Assembly (NCBI GenBank): GCA_051208035.1
Contig: JBPJFZ010000013.1
Location: 1 to 64,000, forward strand
DNA: 64,000 bases
Direction of reading: 5' to 3'
DNA from: JACKOB01 sp024234575
GTDB taxonomy: Bacteria > Pseudomonadota > Gammaproteobacteria > Pseudomonadales > Oleiphilaceae
Below the pieces are notes generated by a model. That model had not been told where the DNA came from. It searched no databases and worked only from the letters and a program-made list of their open reading frames with translations. This document shows positions 54,562 to 63,469 of this stretch, one piece after another. The translations under genes were made by a program, and so were the position numbers. How positions within the stretch are numbered: the first letter of the stretch is position 1; each line of letters starts with the position of its first letter.

Positions 54562-55740
54562 ATGAGTTTGTATCTGGTAAAAAACGGCGAAGTCTTTAGT
54601 CCTGCCTATCTTGGGCGTCGGGATATATTGTTGGGCGGTCATAAAGTGTTGGCGATAGCAGAGCCAGGGAGCTTGTTACTGCGCGGGTTAGCGGTGACTG
54701 AAATCGATGCGGCCGAGATGAAAGTGGTACCCGGCTTTGTTGATTCTTTGGTGCATGTTACCGGTGGCGGTGGAGAAGGTGGTTTTACCTCCCGCACACC
54801 AGAGATGCAGCTGAGTGAAGCTATCATCGGCGGCACCACGACATTGGTTGGCGTGTTGGGCACCGATTCGATCACGCGAACATTGGCAAACCTGCTTGCC
54901 AAGGCACGGGCACTGGATGAAGAAGGGCTGACTTGCCTGTGCCATACGGGCTCTTATCAAGTGCCGGTAAAAACACTAACGGGGTCAATTCAGGAGGACA
55001 TCCTGTTGGTGAAAGAGTTTATCGGTGTGGGGGAGGTCGCCATTGCAGATCACCGCTCAAGCCAGCCAACCGTGCAGGAGTTAGCGCGCATTGCCGCTGA
55101 AGCGAGAGTTGGGGGGATGTTATCGGGGAAGGCGGGTATCGTTAGTGTGCATGTTGGTGATGGCAGCGGCAAGCTCGAATTGCTCGAATCAGTCGCGGAA
55201 TCCACAGACATTCCCATCAGTCAGTTCTATCCTACCCATATCAATCGATCAAGAGCGCTGCTGGAAGCAGGTAAGGATTTTACCCGCCGAGGCGGTGTGA
55301 TCGATTTGACAACCAGCACCACGCCCCAGATTTTAGAATTGGGTGAAGTTGCCGCTAGTGAAGCGGTGGCCGAGCTTCTGGCTGAAGGCATCGACCCGAT
55401 GATGATGACGATGAGTTCTGATGGCAACGCTAGTTTGCCAAGCTTTAATGCTCGTGGTGAGCTTGTCGAGTTGAAGGTTGGACGTCCGGCGTCATTGCAT
55501 GCGTCATTTGCAGAGGCAGTGAACAAATACCACGCAGATTTCACGTCAGTGCTAACCACCATTACTTCTGCCCCGGCAAAATTGCTGAAGCTACCCAATA
55601 AAGGCCGCCTTCATCCCGGCGCCGATGCCGATCTGGTGTTGCTGGAAAAAGACGGGTTGGCCGTAAACTCGGTAATCTCTAAAGGCAGGTTAATGATGTA
55701 TGACCGGCAAGTAGTTGTGAAGGGGGTATTTGAGCTGTGA
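54562..55740 (+). CDS. Isoaspartyl dipeptidase (beta-aspartyl peptidase)-like amidohydrolase with altered metal site
   Basis: A 392-aa homologue of E. coli IadA, which hydrolyses beta-aspartyl dipeptides. Substrate residues are kept: Glu72 (GGGGEGG), Tyr132, Arg165 (DHRS) and Arg229. Of the metal ligands, His65, His197, His226 and Asp287 are kept. The first His of the HxH motif is Leu63 (D-S-L-V-H), and the carboxylated bridging Lys (IadA Lys162) aligns with Glu158. A mononuclear site like that of E. coli NagA is possible. The iadA symbol is withheld because of this. It precedes argR on the same strand. Confidence 0.8.
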   Translation: MSLYLVKNGEVFSPAYLGRRDILLGGHKVLAIAEPGSLLLRGLAVTEIDAAEMKVVPGFVDSLVHVTGGGGEGGFTSRTPEMQLSEAIIGGTTTLVGVLGTDSITRTLANLLAKARALDEEGLTCLCHTGSYQVPVKTLTGSIQEDILLVKEFIGVGEVAIADHRSSQPTVQELARIAAEARVGGMLSGKAGIVSVHVGDGSGKLELLESVAESTDIPISQFYPTHINRSRALLEAGKDFTRRGGVIDLTTSTTPQILELGEVAASEAVAELLAEGIDPMMMTMSSDGNASLPSFNARGELVELKVGRPASLHASFAEAVNKYHADFTSVLTTITSAPAKLLKLPNKGRLHPGADADLVLLEKDGLAVNSVISKGRLMMYDRQVVVKGVFEL

Positions 55741-55819
55741 GCCTTGCATGGTGAAAACCACTTCTTCTACCCCCATATCAAACACTATGCAAGCGGCAGG
55801 CACTATGGAACCAGGCGCG

Positions 55820-56764
55820 ATGAAATTAGCGCTCTGGCCATTACGTGGGTTTTCGTGTCTGGCATTTGCATCCGTGGTCGAATCAATTGCCGCCTGCAAT
55901 CAAATTTCTGGTGAAGTCTTGGTAGAGTTGAGCATTGTTGCGCTAAGCGATGTGGTTGTGGGAGATATGGGGGTGCATGTTCAGAGCCAGAAGCACCCGG
56001 ATGAGAACGAGTGGGATCTTGTTATCCTCTGCGGTAGTGCTGAGTACGATTCGGATGACGACACCGATGTTATCGAATGGCTAAGTCGGCAACGGATGTC
56101 TCACCGAGTCATCGGTAGCGTGGCGTCAGCAACGCGATTGCTGGCTAAGGCGGGTATTCTTAATGGCGCAAAATCCAGTTTACACGGGCGGGACTTTAAA
56201 GAACTACAGGCACTTTATCCCCGGGTTATTTTATCGACAGATGTCTTTTCTTTTGATCGCAACAAGCTGACTTGTCGCGGAGGTTCAGCGGCCCTGGATA
56301 TGATGGTTTTCTATTTGGGGCGCTGTTTCGGCGTTGAACTGGCAGAAGCTATTTCACGCTACTTTGTACAGATAAGGGTGGGGGGCTGGTCACCAACGCC
56401 CCGTAAAGAGCTGTCATCCCGTGATGTGCTGGAACAGCCGAAGCTGGCAGAAGCGCTTGAATTAATGGAAAACAACATCGAAGAGCCGTTGACCACCGAT
56501 GACCTGGCCTATCATGTTGGTATCTCCCGCAGACAACTAGAACGGCTGTTCAAGCGGCACCTGGACACAGTGCCTTCTCGTTATTACCTGCAATATCGCT
56601 TAGAAAAAGGACGGGCGCAGTTACTTCAGTCAGTCGATTCGATCAGTGCAATTGCATTGGCCTGCGGCTTTTCGTCTGGCGCACATTTCAGTACTTCCTA
56701 TCGTAACTTTTTTGGACTGTCACCCAGCGAAGAGCGACAGCAGATCAAAAGCCCAAATGATTGA
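55820..56764 (+). CDS. argR: ArgR-type GATase1/AraC transcriptional regulator
   Basis: A 314-aa regulator. The N-terminal DJ-1/PfpI-like domain (LALWPLRGFSCLAFASVVE start) lacks the catalytic Cys and probably senses a ligand. The C-terminal AraC domain has two helix-turn-helix motifs, beginning LTTDDLAYHVGISRRQLERLFKRHL and ending IALACGFSSGAHFSTSYRNFFGLSP. It resembles the arginine-responsive ArgR of Pseudomonas, which activates aru/ast genes. The frame is open from 55730, inside the preceding gene. Homologues start near the first strand, so ATG 55820 is preferred (55748 and 55805 are possible). Confidence 0.85.
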   Translation: MKLALWPLRGFSCLAFASVVESIAACNQISGEVLVELSIVALSDVVVGDMGVHVQSQKHPDENEWDLVILCGSAEYDSDDDTDVIEWLSRQRMSHRVIGSVASATRLLAKAGILNGAKSSLHGRDFKELQALYPRVILSTDVFSFDRNKLTCRGGSAALDMMVFYLGRCFGVELAEAISRYFVQIRVGGWSPTPRKELSSRDVLEQPKLAEALELMENNIEEPLTTDDLAYHVGISRRQLERLFKRHLDTVPSRYYLQYRLEKGRAQLLQSVDSISAIALACGFSSGAHFSTSYRNFFGLSPSEERQQIKSPND

Positions 56765-56821
56765 GCAATATTCAGTTATTGATCGAAAAGGTAGAGCAAT
56801 AACGATTAGTGTTAACGGCAA

Positions 56822-56860
56822 TCGCACAATTCTGTAAGCAGGTGTCGCAAATCAGAATTC
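56822..56860 (+). promoter_or_regulatory. Candidate ArgR operator upstream of astC
   Basis: TGTCGC at 56843-56848 matches the core half-site reported for Pseudomonas ArgR, followed by AA at 56856. A weaker half-site (AATCGC, TCGC at 56822-56825) lies 23 bp upstream in the same orientation, about two helical turns away. The pair sits about 140-170 nt before the astC start. This is a pattern match only. Confidence 0.4.
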
Positions 56861-56989
56861 ATTTACATCCCTCGTTACCTAGAATAGAGTCTGAAACTGA
56901 CGGTGCGCTTGCGCTTGTTAGAGCGTCTGGGTTATCGGATACAAGGATCGTCCAGTCAGGAATTTTAGTAAATAAAAGGTGAATGAAGA

Positions 56990-58216
56990 ATGTCGGAGCA
57001 GTTGTCGGTAAATAGAAGTCTATTCGATCAGGTGATGGTACCCAATTATGCCCCTGGGGCAATGATACCAGTGCGCGGTAAAGGATCCAGAGTGTGGGAT
57101 CAGGATGGTCGGGAATATATCGATTTCGCAGGTGGCATTGCAGTGAACTCGCTGGGCCATGCTCATCCCGAGCTGGTGAAGGCGTTAACAGAGCAGGCCA
57201 ACAACCTTTGGCATGTGAGTAACGTCCTAACGAATGAACCTGCGCTGCGATTGGCGCAAAAGTTGTGCAATCTTACGTTTGCAGATCGGGTGTTTTTTGC
57301 GAATTCCGGAGCCGAGGCAAATGAGGCGGCGTTTAAACTTGCCCGTCGATATGCCTGGGAACATTCTGGCGAAGAGAAAAACGAAATTATTGCCTGTTAC
57401 AACAGTTTTCATGGGCGCACATTATTTACCGTAAGCGTGGGCGGACAAGCCAAATATACCGAGGGCTTTCGACCTGCTCCCGGTGGCATCACACATGTTG
57501 AGTACAATAATCTCGAAGCCCTGAAAGGCGCTATCAGCGATAAAACCTGTGCCGTTGTGGTTGAGCCGATTCAAGGTGAAGGCGGTATTGTGCCAGCCTC
57601 ACAAGCCTACTTAGAAGGTGTAAGAGCGCTTTGTGACCAGCATAATGCGTTATTAGTGTTCGATGAGATTCAAACCGGTGTGGGCAGAACTGGTGATTTG
57701 TATGCGTATATGAACTACGGCGTCGCCCCGGATATCCTTACCAGCGCCAAAGGCCTTGGTGGAGGCTTTCCGGTGGCAGCAATGCTAACGACTGAAAAAG
57801 TGGCGGCTTCTTTTGGCGTAGGAACGCACGGCAGTACTTATGGTGGAAACCCCCTTGCCTGTGCGGTGGCTGAAAAGGTGATAGACATCGTCAGCGATCC
57901 GGCAGTGTTAGCGGCCGTTAAAACCAAGTCGGCATTGTTTTTCAGTTTATTGAACGAGATTAATCAGGAACTGAATATTTTTGACGAGATCCGTGGCCGC
58001 GGCCTGCTAATTGGCTGTGCGTTAAAAGAGAAGTGGAAAGGGCAGGCAAAAGACGTCCTCAATGCAGCGATTAGTGAGGGGCTGATGGTGTTGGTTGCCG
58101 GTCCGGATGTAGTCAGATTAGCACCGTCATTGATTATTCCTGATGAAGATATAAAAGCAGGCATGGTGCTATTTAAAAAGGCGTTGCAGGCAGTTATTGC
58201 TGCGCAGAAGAGCTAG
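56990..58216 (+). CDS. astC: Succinylornithine / acetylornithine transaminase AstC (AruC)
   Basis: A 408-aa class III PLP aminotransferase, the third step of the arginine succinyltransferase pathway (succinylornithine to succinylglutamate semialdehyde). The PLP Lys is in TSAKGLGGGFPVAAML. Other family motifs are ANSGAEANEAAFKLARRYA, NSFHGRTLFTVSVGGQ, VEPIQGEGGI and FDEIQTGVGRTG. ATG 56990 is preceded by AAGGTG. It heads the run astC-astA1-astA2-astD-astB and has the ArgR-like sites upstream. The enzyme could also act on acetylornithine. Confidence 0.95.
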   Translation: MSEQLSVNRSLFDQVMVPNYAPGAMIPVRGKGSRVWDQDGREYIDFAGGIAVNSLGHAHPELVKALTEQANNLWHVSNVLTNEPALRLAQKLCNLTFADRVFFANSGAEANEAAFKLARRYAWEHSGEEKNEIIACYNSFHGRTLFTVSVGGQAKYTEGFRPAPGGITHVEYNNLEALKGAISDKTCAVVVEPIQGEGGIVPASQAYLEGVRALCDQHNALLVFDEIQTGVGRTGDLYAYMNYGVAPDILTSAKGLGGGFPVAAMLTTEKVAASFGVGTHGSTYGGNPLACAVAEKVIDIVSDPAVLAAVKTKSALFFSLLNEINQELNIFDEIRGRGLLIGCALKEKWKGQAKDVLNAAISEGLMVLVAGPDVVRLAPSLIIPDEDIKAGMVLFKKALQAVIAAQKS

Positions 58217-58258
58217 GTTAAGCGAGGTTTTTTTCTGGATACTCCCGGGGAGAGTGGT

Positions 58259-59269
58259 ATGTTATGTGTTCGTCCTGTTAGTCATTCTGACTTAACATCT
58301 ATTGAGAAACTGATGGCACAAAGCGAACTGAGAAGTTCGACCCTGCCACTCGACCGGGATCGTCTGAGTGAAAAAATAGAGAGCTCGGTCAATTCTTTTG
58401 CGGGCAGCATTGAAGAAGGCAGAGAGCGATTTTTATTTGTGCTCGAAGATCTGGCAACCGGCGAAATACTGGGTACCTCCGGTATTGATGCCTGTGCCGG
58501 TAATGGCGGGCCTTTTTATAATTATCGTTCGGATGAGTTGATCCACTCTTCCCACACGTTAAATGTCTTCAACAAAGTGCCGGTGCTTTATCTCACCCAT
58601 GAACTTACCGGAAAAACCCTGCTCTGTTCTTTTACGCTTGGTGCAGCCCTGCGCGAAACACCCGCCTTCGAGTTGCTGTCGCGGGCGCGCTTTCTTTTTA
58701 TCCGGCAATTTCAAGAGCGGTTTAACGATCGCATCATTGTTGAGATACAGGGTGTACAAGACGATAAAGGACAGTCACCTTTTTGGGATAGTTTAGGTCG
58801 ACACTTTTTTAACATGGATTTCGCAACGGCTGATTATTACTCCAGCATCAAAAGTAAAACCTTTATTGCAGAGATGATGCCGCCTCACCCTATTTATGTG
58901 CCACTGCTTACGCCTGCAGCACGCGAAGTGATGAGCAAGCATCACCCAGGAACTGAATCGACTTGCCAGATGTTGGCAAGAGAAGGTTTTTCGGTGAGCA
59001 ATTATATCGATATTTTTGATGGCGGACCGACACTTGAGGCACGCATTAAACACATCAGCACGATTAAAAATGCCAAGTGTAAACAGATAAAGAAAAGCGA
59101 CAGTGGCTTTGGTATGAAATACCTGATTTCCAATAATCGCTTCAGCGATTTCCGCTGTGTTATCGGCCAGACCACCGACGGGTTAGGTGACATTATTCGT
59201 TTGCACTCCAAGACTGCAGAGAGCCTCGCGGTGGATGATGGCGATACCGTGTCGTTTGTCGCGTTGTAA
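58259..59269 (+). CDS. astA: Arginine N-succinyltransferase, alpha subunit (AruF-type)
   Basis: A 336-aa enzyme of the AstA family that transfers succinyl from succinyl-CoA to arginine, the first step of the pathway. The N-terminus (MLCVRPVSHSDLTSIEKLM) and the TGKTLLCSFTLGAALR and PFWDSLGRHFFNMDF motifs are typical. It is followed by a second astA-like gene, as with the aruF-aruG pair of Pseudomonas, whose products form a heteromer. Length is normal. It sits 42 nt after astC. Confidence 0.93.
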   Translation: MLCVRPVSHSDLTSIEKLMAQSELRSSTLPLDRDRLSEKIESSVNSFAGSIEEGRERFLFVLEDLATGEILGTSGIDACAGNGGPFYNYRSDELIHSSHTLNVFNKVPVLYLTHELTGKTLLCSFTLGAALRETPAFELLSRARFLFIRQFQERFNDRIIVEIQGVQDDKGQSPFWDSLGRHFFNMDFATADYYSSIKSKTFIAEMMPPHPIYVPLLTPAAREVMSKHHPGTESTCQMLAREGFSVSNYIDIFDGGPTLEARIKHISTIKNAKCKQIKKSDSGFGMKYLISNNRFSDFRCVIGQTTDGLGDIIRLHSKTAESLAVDDGDTVSFVAL

Positions 59270-59358
59270 ATTCGTATCTGTAGAAAAAGTAGCGGTCATA
59301 AAGCCTGTGCTTTGTTGGCTAGTCGACGCAAATGCCAGGCGCAAATGAGGATACCACT

Positions 59359-60411
59359 ATGATGGTGATCAGACCCATCGACGTTACCGATATTGATGAA
59401 CTGCTTAAGCTGGCTGGCGAGGCAGGAGTGGGCGTCACCACTTTACCTGTTAATCGCGATCTGTTGATGGATAAGATCGAGAGTTCGATACGATCGTTTA
59501 ATGAAGAGGTTGAAGAAGAGTGGGCGTTTTATTTTTTTGCACTGGAGGATGTTGAGTCTGGCAAACTGGTTGGGGTTAGTGCCTTGGATGCCAGAGTGGG
59601 GCTGGATGATGTCTGGTATAACTACCGTATCAGCACCACGGTAAACTCGTCTAAAGAGTTAGGCTTGCATCAGGCCACGCAAACATTGTTTCTTACCAAT
59701 GATATGACTGCCTGCTCTGAATTATGCTCGCTACTGTTATCGAAGCCTTATCGGCATGGCGATAACGGACAGCTGTTATCAAAGTGCCGGTTTTTGTTTT
59801 TGGCAGATTTTAAAGAAAAGTTTTCCCCCAAAATTTTTGCCGAGATGCGCGGCTATTCTGATGAGACGGGTCACTCGCCATTTTGGGAAGGGCTTGGCAG
59901 GCATTTCTTTGCTGTCGACTTTTCTCATGCGGATTATTTAAGTGGGTTGGGCAATAAGTCTTTTATCGCCGAAATGATGCCGCAGTACCCCATCTATGTG
60001 CCTTTTTTGAGTACGGAAGCGCAAAAGTGTATTGCGCAAGTGCATGACAATACCCGGCCAGCGTTAGCGATGTTAGAAGGGGAAGGATTCAACTTTAACG
60101 GTTTTGTCGATATTTTTGATGCCGGGCCCCTGGTTGAAGCGTTCGTTAATAATATCCGTAGTGTGCGAGACAGCTTCAAAAGACAGGCCGTGGTAGTGAA
60201 GAATCCCCAGGAAATGGGCGGGCGAGAGCCGAGGCCGTTTATGGTTAGTAATCGTTCTTTTTCGAGTTTTCGTGTAGGTTTAGTCGACGCACTGCATGTG
60301 CAGGCCGACACCGTTTCTATACCGCAGGCATTGGCCGAAGCGTTACAGATAGAATCGGGTGACATTGTTCGGCTGGTAGAACTGCGCAATAAAAAAGGAG
60401 TACGTAAATGA
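59359..60411 (+). CDS. astA: Arginine N-succinyltransferase, beta subunit (AruG-type)
   Basis: A 350-aa AstA family protein, paralogous to the preceding gene but clearly diverged. The block PFWEGLGRHFFAVDF, the MMPQYPIYVPFL segment and the C-terminal RPFMVSNRSFSSFRV are conserved. ATG 59359 gives the AstA N-terminus MMVIRPI and has GAGG 8 nt upstream; the frame is open from 59332. The stop overlaps the astD start by 4 nt. A hetero-oligomer with the upstream subunit is expected. Confidence 0.93.
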   Translation: MMVIRPIDVTDIDELLKLAGEAGVGVTTLPVNRDLLMDKIESSIRSFNEEVEEEWAFYFFALEDVESGKLVGVSALDARVGLDDVWYNYRISTTVNSSKELGLHQATQTLFLTNDMTACSELCSLLLSKPYRHGDNGQLLSKCRFLFLADFKEKFSPKIFAEMRGYSDETGHSPFWEGLGRHFFAVDFSHADYLSGLGNKSFIAEMMPQYPIYVPFLSTEAQKCIAQVHDNTRPALAMLEGEGFNFNGFVDIFDAGPLVEAFVNNIRSVRDSFKRQAVVVKNPQEMGGREPRPFMVSNRSFSSFRVGLVDALHVQADTVSIPQALAEALQIESGDIVRLVELRNKKGVRK

Positions 60412-61877
60412 TGGCATCCCGTTTGTTTATTAATGGCCAGTGGCAGGCAGGTAAAGGTGTTGATCTGCAGTCGCTCAATCCGGCTACGGGAGAAGTCATC
60501 TGGTCGGGAGCCACCGCCACCGCCGCTGACGTTGATACCGCAGTGATGGCTGCCCGCGAAGCATTTGTTAGCTGGCGTAATACTGCCTACGACAGCCGCG
60601 TGGCTATAGCGAGAAAGTTTGCCGAGCTGCTCACGGCAAACCGCGAAGCATTAGCGACGCTGATCGGGCGCGAAACGACTAAGCCTTTATGGGAGTCACG
60701 CACTGAATTAACCGCCATGATTGGTAAAATCGAACTCTCTGTTCAGGCGCACGATTTACGTACGGGGATAACACGAAAAGACACCGCCGCTGGGTTATCT
60801 GTTACCCGGCATCGCCCCCATGGTGTGGTTGCTGTGTTTGGCCCTTACAACTTTCCGGGGCATTTGCCCAATGGTCATATTGTTCCGGCGTTACTTGCCG
60901 GTAATACCGTTGTTTTTAAACCCAGTGAGCTGACACCCGCCGTTGCCGAGGCAACCGTGAAATTATGGGAACAGGCTGGCTTGCCCGCCGGGGTGATTAA
61001 TCTGGTTCAGGGGGCAAAAGAAACCGGCGTCGCGTTGGCATCTCATCCCCAGATTGATGGTTTGTTCTTTACCGGTAGCTCTGCCACCGGACATTACCTG
61101 CATAACCAGTTTGCAGGGCGTCCGGATAAGATTCTGGCGCTGGAGATGGGGGGCAATAACCCGTTGATAATCGACGAGGTCGAACACCTTGATGCCGCCG
61201 TTTATAACGCACTGTTTTCAGCCTTTGTTTCGGCCGGGCAGCGTTGTACTTGTGCTCGGCGCCTTATCGTACCGCGCACTGTGCAGGGCGATAGTTTTAT
61301 CGAGAAACTCACCAGTGCCGCTGCCAACCTAAAGGTAGGCCGTTTTGATGATGCGACACAACCATTTATGGGGGGGCTGATATCCGCACCCGCCAGCCAG
61401 TCGATATTGGCGGCACAGGCACAATTGCTTTCCCAAGGGGCGCAGAGTGTGTTGACGATGCAGCCCCATGCCTCAGGCTTAACGTCATTGACGCCAGGTA
61501 TCATCGATATTACCGGTGTCAGCAATATAGCAGATGAAGAACACTTCGGGCCGTTGCTCACGTTGTCACGCTATGACTCGCTTGATGAGGCAATCAACTT
61601 GGCAAACAATACCCGCTACGGCTTGGCTGCAGGCATATTTACCCGGCACCGTAAGCATTATGATTATTTCCTGGAGCGCAGCCGTGCCGGAATTGTAAAC
61701 TGGAATAAGCCTCTTACCGGTGCCAGCAGCGCCGCGCCTTTTGGTGGTATTGGTGGTAGCGGCAATCATCGGGCCAGTGCATTCTATGCCGCTGATTATT
61801 GTGCGTACCCTGTTGCATCACTCGAATCTGATGCGCTTGATTTGCCTGCAGAGCTACCGCCGGGGGTGTCATTGTGA
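60408..61877 (+). CDS. astD: N-succinylglutamate 5-semialdehyde dehydrogenase
   Basis: A 489-aa NAD-dependent aldehyde dehydrogenase, the fourth step of the pathway. The catalytic Glu is in LALEMGGNNPL and the nucleophile Cys in SAGQRCTCARRL. The N-terminus SRLFINGQWQAG and the SFTGSSATGHYLH-like NAD site are typical of AstD. The ATG at 60408 is within the ATGATG overlapping the astA2 stop. The stop overlaps the astB start by 4 nt. Confidence 0.95.
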   Translation: MMASRLFINGQWQAGKGVDLQSLNPATGEVIWSGATATAADVDTAVMAAREAFVSWRNTAYDSRVAIARKFAELLTANREALATLIGRETTKPLWESRTELTAMIGKIELSVQAHDLRTGITRKDTAAGLSVTRHRPHGVVAVFGPYNFPGHLPNGHIVPALLAGNTVVFKPSELTPAVAEATVKLWEQAGLPAGVINLVQGAKETGVALASHPQIDGLFFTGSSATGHYLHNQFAGRPDKILALEMGGNNPLIIDEVEHLDAAVYNALFSAFVSAGQRCTCARRLIVPRTVQGDSFIEKLTSAAANLKVGRFDDATQPFMGGLISAPASQSILAAQAQLLSQGAQSVLTMQPHASGLTSLTPGIIDITGVSNIADEEHFGPLLTLSRYDSLDEAINLANNTRYGLAAGIFTRHRKHYDYFLERSRAGIVNWNKPLTGASSAAPFGGIGGSGNHRASAFYAADYCAYPVASLESDALDLPAELPPGVSL

Positions 61878-63235
61878 AAGCCTTTGAAGTCAATTTTGAT
61901 GGTCTGGTCGGGCCAACCCACAACTATGGTGGTCTCTCTTTTGGCAATATCGCCTCTGAGTCAAATATCAGTGAGGCGTCGAATCCTCGCGAGGCGGCAT
62001 TGCAGGGTTTGAAAAAAATGAAAGCGTTGCACGATCGCGGTTTTAAACAGGCAGTTTTGCCGCCGCACGAGCGCCCGTGCATTCAAACCCTGCGGGATAT
62101 TGGCTTTGCTGGCACAGATGAGTGTGTGTTAAGTGAGGCGGCGAAACACAACCGTTTGTTTCTTAGTCTGGCAAGCTCGGCGTCGAGCATGTGGACAGCG
62201 AACGCCGCGACCGTATCCCCCAGTGCCGACACTGGAGATGGCCGTGTTCATTTTACCGCCGCCAATCTTAATGATAAGTTCCACCGCTCAATTGAACATC
62301 CAACCACCACCCGGATACTTGCCAGCATCTTTGCCAACGATAAGCATTTTGCCCATCATCGGGCGCTGCCGGCAGTCAGCCAGTTTGGTGACGAGGGGGC
62401 TGCTAACCACACCAGGCTTTGCCGTGATTATGGCAGTCCAGGCGTTGAGCTGTTTGTGTATGGCCGCTCGGAGTTTTCGGCAAACCGTTCTCGCCCGTTA
62501 AAGTACCCCGCCAGACAAACCTTAGAAGCATCCGAGGCGGTGGCAAGGCTGCATGGTCTCGCTGACTCGCATGTGGTTTATGCCCAGCAAAACCCCAAGG
62601 TGATTGATGCCGGTGTTTTTCATAATGATGTCATTGCCGTGGGTAATGGCAATGTGTTGTTCTATCACGAACATGCATTTTTGCATACCGCCCGCGTACT
62701 CAGGGAGATCGACGCTAAACTACAGCAGACGCAGTTGCAGGCCATTCAGGTAAAAGATACAGACGTGACCGTGTCTGAAGCGGTAAGGTCTTACTTGTTT
62801 AACAGCCAGTTGCTGTCTCTTGATCATGGCAAAATGGCTTTAGTTGTACCCCATGAGTGCCTTGAAAATGCCAGAGTATCGGCATATATCGATAAACTGA
62901 AAGCGGCAGAAAACCCCATTTCGGAAGTGATGGTGTTTGATTTAAAACAGAGCATGAAAAACGGTGGTGGGCCCGCGTGCCTGCGTTTGCGCGTGGTTTT
63001 AACCGAGCAGGAAATGGCCGCCGTAGCACCGGGTGTCATGATGAGTGACGCTGTGTACTGCGCTCTGGTTGACTGGGTAAACAAACACTACCGCGATAGT
63101 TTGACCCTGGAAGATATTAAAGATCCAAAGTTGCTTACAGAAAGCCGGCAAGCGTTGGATGAGTTAACACAGCTTCTGGGGTTGGGGTCTATTTATCCGT
63201 TTCAGCAAAACCGCAGTTTCGATTACGAGTTGTAG
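61874..63235 (+). CDS. astB: N-succinylarginine dihydrolase
   Basis: A 453-aa guanidino-group-modifying hydrolase that converts succinylarginine to succinylornithine, ammonia and CO2. The N-terminus FDGLVGPTHNYGGLSFGN and the catalytic Cys in NGGGPACLRLRVVL are diagnostic, as is FHNDVIAVGNGNVLFYHE with the catalytic His region. The start is GTG 61874 in a GTGA overlap with astD. It is the last gene of the plus-strand ast run. Confidence 0.95.
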   Translation: MKAFEVNFDGLVGPTHNYGGLSFGNIASESNISEASNPREAALQGLKKMKALHDRGFKQAVLPPHERPCIQTLRDIGFAGTDECVLSEAAKHNRLFLSLASSASSMWTANAATVSPSADTGDGRVHFTAANLNDKFHRSIEHPTTTRILASIFANDKHFAHHRALPAVSQFGDEGAANHTRLCRDYGSPGVELFVYGRSEFSANRSRPLKYPARQTLEASEAVARLHGLADSHVVYAQQNPKVIDAGVFHNDVIAVGNGNVLFYHEHAFLHTARVLREIDAKLQQTQLQAIQVKDTDVTVSEAVRSYLFNSQLLSLDHGKMALVVPHECLENARVSAYIDKLKAAENPISEVMVFDLKQSMKNGGGPACLRLRVVLTEQEMAAVAPGVMMSDAVYCALVDWVNKHYRDSLTLEDIKDPKLLTESRQALDELTQLLGLGSIYPFQQNRSFDYEL

Positions 63236-63286
63236 GCTCGGAATTTAGAGCGCTCGGCAAGTTTAAGCCCCCCCTAGTTCCCACCA

Positions 63287-63339
63287 CCGTTCGTCCCGAG
63301 CTTGTCGAAGGATAGTTCGACAGGCTCACCACGAACGGG
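63287..63339. repeat. Palindromic interspersed repeat (REP/MITE-like)
   Basis: A 53-nt imperfect palindrome. CCGTTCGT (63287-63294) pairs with ACGAACGG (63332-63339). GAGCTTGTCGAA (63298-63309) pairs with TTCGACAGGCTC, with one mismatch. The TTCGACAGGCTC / GAGCTTGTCGAA core resembles short repeats dispersed in many proteobacterial genomes. It lies between the convergent astB and astE genes, where it could also stop transcription, though no T-run follows. Confidence 0.75.
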
Positions 63340-63469
63340 GAAGACGACATAAAGACAAAGCGCACGCTAAGAGATCGAATGGCACGTCATTAAGGTAGCC
63401 AGGGGTGTTGTCCAGTGATCAAAAAATATTCATTACGACCTCAATTTGCCCCCATTTTGCCGGGAAGCC

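Noticed and set aside
58259..60411. Two astA genes as a duplication error
   Set aside because: Pseudomonas has the same aruF-aruG pair encoding two subunits; the two copies here are well diverged.
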